DNA of 64,000 nucleotides, from NCBI GenBank assembly GCA_002110465.1, contig NEED01000081.1, positions 1-64,000 of the forward strand. The letters are read 5' to 3'. Below the pieces are notes generated by a model. It saw only the letters and a program-made list of their open reading frames with translations. It made no database searches and had not been told where the DNA came from. The position numbers and the translations under genes are program-made. This DNA comes from an unicellular cyanobacterium SU2. Lineage in GTDB: Bacteria; Cyanobacteriota; Cyanobacteriia; Cyanobacteriales; Microcystaceae. Shown in pieces: positions 28,050-36,223 of the stretch; within the stretch, counting starts at the first letter, position 1; each line of letters opens with the position of its first letter.

Positions 28050-29123
28050 ATGACAGAATCTCTAACAAACATGATCCAAACTATTGATATTCGTACCTGC
28101 GGAATTAATCCTAATCACTGGTATGTTGTAGCCCGTAGTGTAGAGGTCACTAATCAACCGCTAGAGGTTATAGTTTGGCACCATTCTATTGTACTCTATC
28201 GAGATGAGAAAAAGGAAGTCCAAGCCTTAGACAACCGCTGTCCCCACCGTCAAGTCAAACTCAGTAGTGGTAAAATTATTGGCAATAACTTAGAATGTGC
28301 TTATCATGGATGGCAATTTAATAGGGATGGAAAATGCCTATTTATTCCCTATTTAACCGACCAACAAAAGCTACCTAATTGTCAAATTCTATCTTATCGA
28401 GTTCAGGAATTAGATGGGTTTATTTGGTTGTTTTTAGGAAACTCAACGCAATTACCAGAAAACGCTGAACAACCGTTAAAAATTCCTGAATGGGAACATC
28501 TTAATTATATCGCAACTGTTTCTACCATTGAATGTCAAGGACATTTCTCTTTCTTGATTGAAAATTTAATGGATATGTATCATGGACATTTACATAAAAA
28601 TTATCAACCTTGGACTTCAGCCCAATTAACTAAACTTTCATCTAATAATAAACGAGTAGATGCCCTATATGAAGCCCAAAGCTACTATAAAATTGATAAA
28701 ATTTGGTCAATCTTTCAGTTATTTTTTCCTCCCTTCCGCCGCTTACATTCTGAACCTTTACAAGTCAGTTATATTTATCCTCATTGGGTGTCAACATTAG
28801 GAAATGATTTTAAAATTTATTGTTTATTCTCTCCCGTTAATGAGACTTATACTCGTGCCTATTTGGTTCATTTTACTTCCTTAAATGCTTTTTGGAGACT
28901 GCATAAATTACCCATCTGGTTTCGACGCTGGATTAAAAATAGTTTGTTGGGAACAGCACAAAAAATGTTAGATGGATTAGTTACCCAAGATGTTACCATG
29001 ATTGAACAAGAACAACAGGCCTATCTAAGAGGATCACCACAAAGAGGCTATGAAATAAATCCTACCATTGGGCAAGTTCAAAAAATGATAATAAAACAGT
29101 TACAATTATACAAAAACGATTAA
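28050..29123 (+). CDS. Rieske non-heme iron oxygenase (PaO-like)
   Basis: A 357-residue oxygenase alpha subunit. The Rieske [2Fe-2S] ligands are Cys64-x-His66 (NRCPHR) and Cys83-x2-His86 (CAYHGW). The mononuclear iron site is N172-x2-D175-x2-H178-x3-H182 (ENLMDMYHGHLH). Such enzymes hydroxylate or demethylate aromatic or tetrapyrrole substrates; cyanobacteria have several related to pheophorbide a oxygenase and chlorophyllide oxygenase. No C-terminal CxxC or transmembrane region is evident, so it may not belong to the plastid PaO clade proper. The substrate is unknown. Confidence 0.82.
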   Translation: MTESLTNMIQTIDIRTCGINPNHWYVVARSVEVTNQPLEVIVWHHSIVLYRDEKKEVQALDNRCPHRQVKLSSGKIIGNNLECAYHGWQFNRDGKCLFIPYLTDQQKLPNCQILSYRVQELDGFIWLFLGNSTQLPENAEQPLKIPEWEHLNYIATVSTIECQGHFSFLIENLMDMYHGHLHKNYQPWTSAQLTKLSSNNKRVDALYEAQSYYKIDKIWSIFQLFFPPFRRLHSEPLQVSYIYPHWVSTLGNDFKIYCLFSPVNETYTRAYLVHFTSLNAFWRLHKLPIWFRRWIKNSLLGTAQKMLDGLVTQDVTMIEQEQQAYLRGSPQRGYEINPTIGQVQKMIIKQLQLYKND

Positions 29124-29165
29124 TAAGTAATGATATACTAAATCTAGTTATTGTTTGGAATATCC

Positions 29166-29807
29166 ATGAATTTCTCTGCTACTCCTAGCATTATCTCTCC
29201 TCAATTGTCTCCTGAAGAACTTAAGTTAGAATATCCCCTAAAATTAGGAGTTTTAGCATCGGGAAGTGGGACGAATTTTGAAGCGATTGTCAAAGCCATA
29301 CAGGAAAAAAAACTTAATGCTGAAATTTCCATATTGATCTATAATAATTCCAAAGCAAAAGTTGGAGAAAAAGCGCAACGATTGAAAATTCCGACAATAT
29401 TACTCAATCATCGCAAGTTTAAGCAACGGGAAGACTTAGATCAGGCTATTGTTGAGACTTTGCGCCAACATCAAGTAGAATGGGTGATTATGGCTGGCTG
29501 GATGCGTATTGTTACTCATGTTCTATTAAACGCTTATCCTAACCACATCCTTAACATTCATCCGAGCTTATTACCGAGTTTTAAAGGAATTCATGCGATT
29601 GAGCAAGCTTTAGCGGCAAAAGTTAAGATTACTGGATGTACAGTTCACATCGCCAGTTCAGAAGTTGATAGTGGACCGATATTATTACAAGCGGCTGTTC
29701 CTATTTTACCCGATGATACGCCAGAGACATTACACGCCCGTATTCAAGTTCAAGAACATATCATTTTTCCTCAAGCAATTGCTTTAGCTGCAAAGCGATA
29801 TTATTAA
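29166..29807 (+). CDS. purN: Phosphoribosylglycinamide formyltransferase
   Basis: A GART of about 213 residues, the third step of purine synthesis, using 10-formyltetrahydrofolate. Motifs: LASGSGTNFEAIV, LLNHRKFKQRE, and the active-site stretch NIHPSLLPSFKG with the Asp of SSEVDSGPILLQ. A TTG at 29151 opens the frame, but the ATG at 29166 is the more likely start. The N-terminal 25 residues before LGVLASG are an extension common in cyanobacterial PurN. Confidence 0.92.
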   Translation: MNFSATPSIISPQLSPEELKLEYPLKLGVLASGSGTNFEAIVKAIQEKKLNAEISILIYNNSKAKVGEKAQRLKIPTILLNHRKFKQREDLDQAIVETLRQHQVEWVIMAGWMRIVTHVLLNAYPNHILNIHPSLLPSFKGIHAIEQALAAKVKITGCTVHIASSEVDSGPILLQAAVPILPDDTPETLHARIQVQEHIIFPQAIALAAKRYY

Positions 29808-29819
29808 TCATTTAAGGCC

Positions 29820-30731
29820 ATGATTGACGCTCCAGATTGTATTTTATTTGTACAGCACGGATGGACTGATACGCATCAAGATATTCTACAACTTGCCAAA
29901 GTTTTAGGAACAGCAAAAAATCAAATTGTTGCCCTTAATTTTGGATGGCTAAAAACCTGGATTAAAAGTGAAGATATCCTTGAACTTATTGAACAAAAAG
30001 CTTCTGAAGTTTTAGCAAGTTATCCTGATATTCCTTGGCGTATTATTGGCTATTCTTTAGGGGGGTTACTTTGGTTGGACTTTCTCGATAAACATCCTGA
30101 ATTATGGTCAAAAATAAACTCAATTGTGTTGATTGGTTGTCCTGTTAATGGGGCGAATTCTTTTGGAATTCTTAATCCATCGGAGATAGAAATTGCCCAA
30201 TATTTATTAAAAAGTCGTCAAGCTATTGCTGAAAAAATTGCTCAATCGATTCCCACTTTATCAATTGCGGGAGATCTTGGGAATGGAACTGATGGAACTA
30301 TCGGAGTTGAGTCGTCTCAACTCGCATTTGGTAAGTTTACCTGTTTACCTGATCTTTCCCACGCTAAACTAAAAACCGCACCCCAAGTGGTGGAGGTTAT
30401 TCAGGAATTTTGGGATTTTTTACCCATTCCTGTTATTCCGAAAAAAGACTTCGCAACTGTTTTAATTGAACGTTTACAAGCAGTCCCAGGAATGACGGAT
30501 ACCCAAAACCGTGATTTTGAGCGATCGCAAGTTTATTTGTTATTTCAAGATGGAAAAAGTATTCGAGTGTGGAAAAATTCGCTCAATATTCTTTATGTTT
30601 TTCTAGCCAATAAAGACAAAGAATGTTTATATGCAGGATGTGTTGGTTGGGTTCATGCACAAGAGTTACAAAATAGTCTTGAAGCGATTCATCAAGATTA
30701 TTATGAATTAGTTATTCATGGACTTGGTTAG
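29820..30731 (+). CDS. Alpha/beta hydrolase with extra C-terminal domain
   Basis: A 303-residue protein starting 12 bases after purN. Residues 5-205 are an alpha/beta hydrolase fold: FVQHGWTDTH holds the oxyanion region and Ser79 in GYSLGG is the nucleophile; the His may be in DLSHAKLK. Residues about 210-303 form a second, separate part (VLIERLQAVPGMTDTQNRD, then VHAQELQNSLEAIHQDYYELVI) that I do not recognise. The end overlaps by 20 bases the antisense small gene at 30712-30972. Substrate unknown. Confidence 0.6.
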   Translation: MIDAPDCILFVQHGWTDTHQDILQLAKVLGTAKNQIVALNFGWLKTWIKSEDILELIEQKASEVLASYPDIPWRIIGYSLGGLLWLDFLDKHPELWSKINSIVLIGCPVNGANSFGILNPSEIEIAQYLLKSRQAIAEKIAQSIPTLSIAGDLGNGTDGTIGVESSQLAFGKFTCLPDLSHAKLKTAPQVVEVIQEFWDFLPIPVIPKKDFATVLIERLQAVPGMTDTQNRDFERSQVYLLFQDGKSIRVWKNSLNILYVFLANKDKECLYAGCVGWVHAQELQNSLEAIHQDYYELVIHGLG

Positions 30732-30972
30732 TCGGACTAGAATAAGGTGAATTAGGGTTAGGATTTGGTAATTGAGGAGATAAGGAAACCCATCCTGTAA
30801 CAGCAACAATTAAAGTTGCGATCGCACTCCATAATTGTTGATAAGATAAAGATAAAGTTCCTTGAGGAGAGATGTCTACTCCTTTGTTAGAAAAAGTAAC
30901 TCCTACACAAAATCCTTGAGGGTTAGAATTATTATTAGGGTTAACGGTTTCGTTTTGTTGCGATTGGTTCAT
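30712..30972 (-). CDS. Small single-pass membrane protein, unknown
   Basis: An 86-residue protein with an Asn/Gln-rich start (MNQSQQNETVNPNNNSNPQ), a short middle segment (GFCVGVTFSNKGVDISPQG), one hydrophobic helix (LWSAIATLIVAVTGWVSL, about 48-65) and a Pro/Asn-rich tail. I do not recognise it. It is divergent from the NTPase/WD40 pair starting at 31181, and the 208 bases between them should hold both promoters, so it may belong to that module. Its 3' end overlaps the hydrolase gene by 20 bases. Confidence 0.5.
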   Translation of the reverse strand: MNQSQQNETVNPNNNSNPQGFCVGVTFSNKGVDISPQGTLSLSYQQLWSAIATLIVAVTGWVSLSPQLPNPNPNSPYSSPTNQVHE

Positions 30973-31180
30973 GAATTATATTTCCTCCGTCTTCACATTC
31001 CTACTTTAGCAAGAATAACTGTTTAGAAAAGGGCGGTTTGGGTGTTTGATTTGCCCTAAAACATAGAATTATAATAGGGCAATTAGGGCAGTCTTATTAA
31101 CCCTATTTGCCCTACAGTTATAAAAATGATTGTGTTAGCATTTAATTATAATTGTGTCTATTTTCTAGAATATAAGGTTT

Positions 31181-32626
31181 ATGATGCATAATTCAGATAA
31201 AGTTAAATCGAGTCCTCAAGGGAAAGTTAGTCTTAAAAGTTCAATTAAAAAAGCAGGTTTAACGCAAGAACAATTAGCAATACAAGCAAACACTACGATA
31301 GATACTATTAAAAGATTACTCTGGACAAAAGATGTTAAAAATAATATTCCTGCCAGTGTTGATCGGTTTGCTGTTGAAAATATTGCTAAAGTTTTAAAAC
31401 TAAAACCGACTGATATTGTTGAATCGCTGGAATGGAAAGGAGAAAACTTATTAAAATATACCCAAAAGTTTAATTCACTAATTCAAGAAAAAATACGGCT
31501 TTTTATTGGGCGAGGTTTTGTTTTTGATGAGATAAAAAAGTTTATTAATACTCAGACTAAAGGTTACTTTACTATTGTTGCGAAACCAGGAGAAGGGAAA
31601 AGTAGTATTGCAGCTAAATATGTTAATAGTAATCCTGATTGTATTTACTATTTTAATGTTAGATCTGATAGTCAAAATCGTGCAGATCAATTTTTAGAAA
31701 ATGTTTGTCAACAATTAAATCATCGTTATCAATTGGGTTATGACAAGTTACCGTTAGATGCCACCAGAGACGGAAATTTTTTCAAAGATTTATTAGAAAC
31801 AGTGAGTAATAAACTTGCTGATGATGACAAATTAATTATTGTCGTTGATGCGTTAGATGAAGTTGACTTAAACAGTCAATTAGAAGGATCTAATGTTTTA
31901 TATTTACCGCGCTATTTACCAGAAAAAGTTTATTTTATTCTCACGAGACGAGATGAAGAAGAAGTTAAACATCGACTGTTAATTGAAGCACCGGAAAAAA
32001 CTTTTTATTTACAAGATTATCCTGAAAAATGTCAGGAAGATATTAGAACTTATATTCAAGCTTGTGTCGAAAAATTTGAAGACTATAAAGATAAGTTACA
32101 AACTTGGATTCAAAAGCAAGGAATTACTCAACAAAATTTTATTGATGAATTGGTAGAAAAAAGTGAAAACAACTTTATGTATTTACGTTATGTGATTCCG
32201 CAAATTGCCAATGGATATTATCAAGATTTACAGTTAGAGAATATTCCCCAAGGATTAAAAAATTATTATCGAGATCATTGGTTTCGGATGCGGATGGATC
32301 GCACTAAAATCAATATTGTTTATCTTTTAACCGTTGTTAGTCGTCCGGTTTCTCGACAGTTATTATCGGAATTTGCAACAGTAGGAGACTTACAAGTGAG
32401 TGAATATAAGGTGCAGCAAGTGCTTAATGAGTGGTCACAATTTATTGATAAAATTCCAGTGGATGGGGAAACCCGTTATAAAGTTTATCATCAGAGTTTT
32501 GCTGACTTCCTAAAGAGTGATGAAATGGTGAAAGCAGCAGGAGTAGAAATTAGTAATATTCATGGATTAATTGCTGATAAGTTGTGGCAAGAATTATATG
32601 GGGATGATAACGATGATGATAATTAA
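31181..32626 (+). CDS. STAND-like P-loop NTPase with N-terminal HTH
   Basis: A 481-residue protein. Residues 18-85 look like an XRE-type helix-turn-helix (SSIKKAGLTQEQLAIQANTT). Residues 105-330 are a P-loop NTPase of the NACHT/STAND kind: Walker A is KPGEGKSS ending at 142, Walker B is LIIVVDALDEVD with Asp223, and YFILTRRDEEE fits sensor 1. The rest (330-481) is helical with a winged-helix-like part (VYLLTVVSRPVSRQLLSEF). It ends 55 bases before the WD40 gene. In many cyanobacteria NTPase and WD40 repeats share one chain; here they are on two. A defence, signalling or regulatory role is inference. Confidence 0.75.
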   Translation: MMHNSDKVKSSPQGKVSLKSSIKKAGLTQEQLAIQANTTIDTIKRLLWTKDVKNNIPASVDRFAVENIAKVLKLKPTDIVESLEWKGENLLKYTQKFNSLIQEKIRLFIGRGFVFDEIKKFINTQTKGYFTIVAKPGEGKSSIAAKYVNSNPDCIYYFNVRSDSQNRADQFLENVCQQLNHRYQLGYDKLPLDATRDGNFFKDLLETVSNKLADDDKLIIVVDALDEVDLNSQLEGSNVLYLPRYLPEKVYFILTRRDEEEVKHRLLIEAPEKTFYLQDYPEKCQEDIRTYIQACVEKFEDYKDKLQTWIQKQGITQQNFIDELVEKSENNFMYLRYVIPQIANGYYQDLQLENIPQGLKNYYRDHWFRMRMDRTKINIVYLLTVVSRPVSRQLLSEFATVGDLQVSEYKVQQVLNEWSQFIDKIPVDGETRYKVYHQSFADFLKSDEMVKAAGVEISNIHGLIADKLWQELYGDDNDDDN

Positions 32627-32681
32627 TCACAGAGAAAATAGTCAAAGGAATCAAAAAATGAGTAAATAAAAAACTAGACCC

Positions 32682-34859
32682 ATGAGTAAATTTATTGATA
32701 ATTTAAAAACTAAAACACCTGAACTACAGGAATTAATTTTAGAAGATTTAGCGAAAGAGTTAGCAAAGGGTAAACGATTTAATCGGTTGTGTCGTTTATT
32801 AACAGACTTTGATTATCTTCAAGTAAAACTAGAAACCTTGGGAGTGGGAGAATTAATTGATGATTATGATTTAGTTCAAAACCATGAAAGTTGGGAAGAA
32901 CTCAGATTAATTCAAAAAGCGTTGTATATGTCAGGGGATATCTTAGCCAAAGATACGACTAAATTAGCAGAAAAACTAGAAACCTTATTAGTTCCCTATC
33001 AATATCTGCCTCAGATTCAAAGATTATTTACTAATTACTATCAAAATAAACCTTGGTTATGTCTGCTGAGTCCCACGAGATCTACACCTCTGACAAAACC
33101 TTTAATTCGGACTCTCATTGGTCATAATGACTCGCTATATGCAGTAACAGTGACTCCTGATGGCAAAAAAGTCATTTCTGGGAGTTACGACACAACCCTC
33201 AAAATTTGGGATTTAGTCACAGGGAATTTAGAAAAGACTCTTGAGGGTCATAATGACTGGGTATATGCAGTAGCAGTAACTCCTGATGGCAAAAAAGTCA
33301 TTTCTGGGAGTCAAGACAAAACCCTCAAAGTCTGGGATTTAGCCACAGAGAATTTAGAAAAGACTCTCAAGGGTCATGATGACTGGGTATATGCAGTAGC
33401 AGTGACTCCTGATGGCAAAAAAGTCATTTCTGGGAGTTACGACACAACCCTCAAAATTTGGGATTTAGTCACAGGGAATTTAGAAAAGACTCTTGAGGGT
33501 CATAATGACTGGGTATATGCAGTAGCAGTAACTCCTGATGGCAAAAAAGTCATTTCTGGAAGTCAAGACAAAACCCTCAAAGTCTGGGATTTAGCCACAG
33601 AGAATTTAGAAAAGACTCTCAAGGGTCATGATAAATGGGTAAATGCAGTAGCAGTAACTCCTGATGGCAAAAAAGTCATTTCTGGGAGTCAAGACAAAAC
33701 TCTCAAAGTCTGGGATTTAGCCACAGGGAATTTAGAAAAGACTCTTGAGGGTCATAATGACTCGGTAAATGCAGTAGCAGTGACTCCTGATGGCAAAAAA
33801 GTCATTTCTGGGAGTCAAGACGGAACCCTCAAAATCTGGGATTTAGCCACAGGGAATTTAGAAAAGACTCTTGAGGGTCATAATGACTCGGTAAATGCAG
33901 TAGCAGTGACTCCTGATGGCAAAAAAGTCATTTCTGGGAGTCAAGACGGAACCCTCAAAATCTGGGATTTAGCCACAGGGAATTTAGAAAAGACTCTTGA
34001 GGGTCATAATGACTCGGTAAATGCAGTAGCAGTGACTCCTGATGGCAAAAAAGTCATTTCTGGGAGTCAAGACGGAACCCTCAAAATCTGGGATTTAGCC
34101 ACAGGGAATTTAGAAAAGACTCTTGAGGGTCATAATGACTCGGTAAATGCAGTAGCAGTGACTCCTGATGGCAAAAAAGTTATTTCTGGGAGTGACGACA
34201 AAACCCTCAAACGTTGGGATTTAGCTACAGGAAAACCAGAAACAACTCTTGGGTATGGTAGATGGACAAATAGAGTAGCAGTAACCTCTGATCACACAAC
34301 AGTCATTTCTACAAATTGGGACAAAAGTCTTAGGGTCTGGAAGTTAGCCACGGCAAAACGAAAAGGGACTCTTTCTGGTCATAATAGTTCAATATATGCA
34401 GTAGCAGTAAACCTTAATCGTAAAAAGGTTGTTTCGTCTCATTTTGACAACACGCTTAAAGTCTGGGATTTAGTGACAGGGAACTTAGAAAAAACTCTCA
34501 CTTGTCATGATGAGTTAGTAAATGCGGTAGCAATTACACCTGATGGCAAAAAAGTTATTTCTGGGAGTGATGACAACACACTCAAAATCTGGAATTTAGC
34601 GACAGGGAACTTAGAAAAAACTCTCCCTGGTCATACTCACGTTGTTGAAGTCGTTATAGTAACATCGGATAGCAAAAAACTTATTTCTGGGAGTGATGAC
34701 AAAACCCTGAAAGTTTGGGATTTAGAAACAGGAAATTGTATCGCTACCTTTACTGCTGAAGCTAGTATAAATTGTGTTGCAGTTGCACCCGATGGGGTGT
34801 CTATTGTCGCCGGAGATAGGTCAGGAAAAGTTCATTTTTTACGATTAATTGGAGGATAG
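32682..34859 (+). CDS. WD40 repeat protein, 14 blades, partner of STAND NTPase
   Basis: A 725-residue protein. Residues 1-143 are helical and contain FNRLCRLLTDFDYLQVKLE, a segment normally found between the NTPase and WD40 parts of cyanobacterial NACHT-WD40 proteins. From residue 144 there are 14 WD40 units of about 42 residues, enough for two seven-bladed propellers. The first nine are almost identical (consensus GH...V.AVAVTPDGKKVISGS.D.TLK.WDL.TGNLEK); the last five are diverged. It should be the ligand-sensing half of the system encoded with 31181-32626. The reading frame differs from the NTPase gene, so this is not a simple nonsense split. Confidence 0.85.
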   Translation: MSKFIDNLKTKTPELQELILEDLAKELAKGKRFNRLCRLLTDFDYLQVKLETLGVGELIDDYDLVQNHESWEELRLIQKALYMSGDILAKDTTKLAEKLETLLVPYQYLPQIQRLFTNYYQNKPWLCLLSPTRSTPLTKPLIRTLIGHNDSLYAVTVTPDGKKVISGSYDTTLKIWDLVTGNLEKTLEGHNDWVYAVAVTPDGKKVISGSQDKTLKVWDLATENLEKTLKGHDDWVYAVAVTPDGKKVISGSYDTTLKIWDLVTGNLEKTLEGHNDWVYAVAVTPDGKKVISGSQDKTLKVWDLATENLEKTLKGHDKWVNAVAVTPDGKKVISGSQDKTLKVWDLATGNLEKTLEGHNDSVNAVAVTPDGKKVISGSQDGTLKIWDLATGNLEKTLEGHNDSVNAVAVTPDGKKVISGSQDGTLKIWDLATGNLEKTLEGHNDSVNAVAVTPDGKKVISGSQDGTLKIWDLATGNLEKTLEGHNDSVNAVAVTPDGKKVISGSDDKTLKRWDLATGKPETTLGYGRWTNRVAVTSDHTTVISTNWDKSLRVWKLATAKRKGTLSGHNSSIYAVAVNLNRKKVVSSHFDNTLKVWDLVTGNLEKTLTCHDELVNAVAITPDGKKVISGSDDNTLKIWNLATGNLEKTLPGHTHVVEVVIVTSDSKKLISGSDDKTLKVWDLETGNCIATFTAEASINCVAVAPDGVSIVAGDRSGKVHFLRLIGG
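33111..34244 (+). repeat. Nine tandem 126-bp WD40-coding repeats, nearly identical
   Basis: Nine consecutive units of exactly 126 bp begin at 33111. Units 6, 7 and 8 (33741-33866, 33867-33992, 33993-34118) are identical base for base. Units 2 and 4 differ by one synonymous base, and units 1-2 and 3-4 form a higher-order 252-bp repeat. Units after 34244 are diverged. Identity at synonymous positions shows recent duplication or gene conversion rather than selection on protein alone. Confidence 0.95.
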
Positions 34860-34886
34860 GGAGAGTTCACAATGTAAAATGTAAAT

Positions 34887-35171
34887 ATGAGTCAATTACT
34901 TTTTGAGTGGGATAACGAAAAAAATAAAATCAATCAAAAAAAGCATGATATTTCTTTTGAAGAAGCAAAAACCGTGTTTTATGATGATAATGCCATTCAA
35001 TTTTGGGACGAAGATCATTCTGAAGGGGAAGAGCGATTTTTACTCCTTGGTAGAAGCTCAAAAATGAGAATATTACTGATTATTCATTGTTTCCGAGAAC
35101 GAGAATCTATAATTAGAATTATTTCCGCTCGAAAAGCCACCCAAAAAGAAAGTCAAGAATATCGAGGATAA
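34887..35171 (+). CDS. brnT: BrnT-family toxin
   Basis: A 94-residue protein with the BrnT layout: FEWDNEKNKINQKKHDISFEEA at the start, RFLLLGRSSKMRILLIIHCFRE in the middle, and IRIISARKATQKESQEY at the end. BrnT is a ribonuclease toxin of the RelE-like fold. The partner antitoxin gene follows after four bases. The toxin-first order is the normal one for brnTA. The operon starts 27 bases after the WD40 gene and could be read through from it. Confidence 0.88.
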   Translation: MSQLLFEWDNEKNKINQKKHDISFEEAKTVFYDDNAIQFWDEDHSEGEERFLLLGRSSKMRILLIIHCFRERESIIRIISARKATQKESQEYRG

Positions 35172-35175
35172 AATC

Positions 35176-35382
35176 ATGAAACCAGAATATGACCTTACCT
35201 CCATGAAAAGTCGTCCTAATCCTTATGCTAAAAAACTTAAACAACAAGTCACTTTACCGTTGGGAATTGAGGTGATAGAACACTTTAAAAAAAAGGCACA
35301 AAAAAAAGAAATATCCTATCAAGAATTAATTAGTTTGTACCTTCAAGATTGTGTTGTTAGTCAGCGTGAACTATGTCCCTAA
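35176..35382 (+). CDS. brnA: BrnA-like antitoxin
   Basis: A 68-residue antitoxin. KQQVTLPLGIEVIEHFKKKAQKKEISYQELISLYL is a ribbon-helix-helix DNA-binding domain like those of BrnA and CopG proteins, and the N-terminal part (YDLTSMKSRPNPYAK) should wrap the toxin. It is shorter than many BrnA proteins but the RHH is complete. Such antitoxins neutralise BrnT and repress their own operon. Confidence 0.8.
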   Translation: MKPEYDLTSMKSRPNPYAKKLKQQVTLPLGIEVIEHFKKKAQKKEISYQELISLYLQDCVVSQRELCP

Positions 35383-35425
35383 ACTCTATACAAATTGATC
35401 ACAATGGTTTGTGGATATTTATTAA

Positions 35426-35626
35426 ATGAAAATTGATTTTCAAAACATGAGTAAAGCAGAATTAAAAGCTTATGTACTTACCCATCAAGAGGATACAGAA
35501 GCATTTTACGCACTTGCTGATCGCCTAAAAAAAGATAATCAAGATGTCCCTTGGTATCCATCTCCAACAACACCAGAAGCGGTCGCTATTATGGAACAAG
35601 CTATTGACGAACATTTTAACGCTTAA
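35426..35626 (+). CDS. Small DUF6887-like protein
   Basis: A 66-residue acidic protein: FQNMSKAELKAYVLTHQEDTEAFYALADR followed by a Pro-rich turn (VPWYPSPTTPEA). Similar small proteins are widespread in cyanobacteria next to toxin-antitoxin genes, and I recall them as DUF6887; this name is from memory. It may be an antitoxin-like or solitary protein. It lies between the BrnT/BrnA and YefM/YoeB pairs. Confidence 0.6.
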   Translation: MKIDFQNMSKAELKAYVLTHQEDTEAFYALADRLKKDNQDVPWYPSPTTPEAVAIMEQAIDEHFNA

Positions 35627-35636
35627 AAAATCAGGT

Positions 35637-35663
35637 GATCGCACTATAATCGCACTATAATAG
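35637..35663. promoter_or_regulatory. Iterated CGCACTATAAT sequence before yefM-yoeB
   Basis: The sequence GATCGCACTATAATCGCACT continues into a second TATAATAG, so CGCACTATAAT occurs twice in tandem 36 bases upstream of the antitoxin ATG. TATAAT within it could serve as a -10 element. A related GCGATCGCACTATTATAG lies at 36180-36197 just after yoeB. The tandem could be an operator for YefM autorepression; this is inference. Confidence 0.4.
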
Positions 35664-35698
35664 TTTTAAAAATAACTTAATCAAAGGAATAAAACTCA

Positions 35699-35905
35699 AT
35701 GAATTCAACCGATATACAATATGTATCAGACAAACAAGGACAAACCATTGCTGTAATTGTTCCGATTGATGTATGGAATGATATTCAATCAGAAAAAGAA
35801 ACCGCTTATTTAATGGCAAGTTCCAAAAATGCACAAAGATTAAATGCAGCAATCAATCAACTTAGAAATGGACAAGGGATTGAACGAGAATTAATTGAAG
35901 AATGA
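35699..35905 (+). CDS. yefM: YefM-family antitoxin
   Basis: A 68-residue antitoxin. The N-terminal VSDKQGQTIAVIVPIDVWNDIQSEKETAYLM is the dimerising YefM/Phd-like part, and NAQRLNAAINQLRNGQGIERELIEE is the toxin-binding tail. It is eight bases upstream of the toxin gene. The first 20 residues are a little shorter than in canonical Phd. Confidence 0.82.
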   Translation: MNSTDIQYVSDKQGQTIAVIVPIDVWNDIQSEKETAYLMASSKNAQRLNAAINQLRNGQGIERELIEE

Positions 35906-35913
35906 TTTAAAAT

Positions 35914-36168
35914 ATGATTTTAAAATGGTCAGATCAAGCTTGGCAGGATTATTTATACTGGCAACAAACAGACAAAAAAATAATTAAACGAATTAATAAA
36001 GTGATTGAAGACATCAAACGTAATCCCTTTGAAGGATTAGGAAATCCTGAACCGCTTAAATACAATTGGTCAGGTTTCTGGTCACGTCGTATTGATCAAG
36101 AGCATCGTCTAGTCTATGCTGTAGAAAATCAAGAAATTTTGATTGCACAATGTAGATATCATTATTGA
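35914..36168 (+). CDS. yoeB: YoeB-family mRNA interferase toxin
   Basis: An 84-residue RelE/YoeB-fold toxin that cleaves mRNA at the ribosome. The stretch LKWSDQAWQDYLYWQQTDKKIIKRINKVIEDI, then PFEGLGNPEPLKYN, WSRRIDQEHRLVY and the terminal CRYHY hold the family's catalytic Glu/Arg/His/Tyr set. Full length and intact. It ends in the sequence shared with the upstream regulatory repeat. Confidence 0.92.
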   Translation: MILKWSDQAWQDYLYWQQTDKKIIKRINKVIEDIKRNPFEGLGNPEPLKYNWSGFWSRRIDQEHRLVYAVENQEILIAQCRYHY

Positions 36169-36223
36169 TTATTTATCAAGCGATCGCACTATTATAGTTA
36201 TAATCAAATCAAATACAAATTGA

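Noticed and set aside
32627-32681. One NTPase-WD40 gene broken by a single stop
   Set aside because: The two genes are in different frames, the gap has several stops, and the second has its own ATG, so a simple nonsense split does not explain it.
33111-34740. Regular repeats as a possible CRISPR array
   Set aside because: The unit is 126 bp, in one open frame, and codes WD40 blades; there are no variable spacers.
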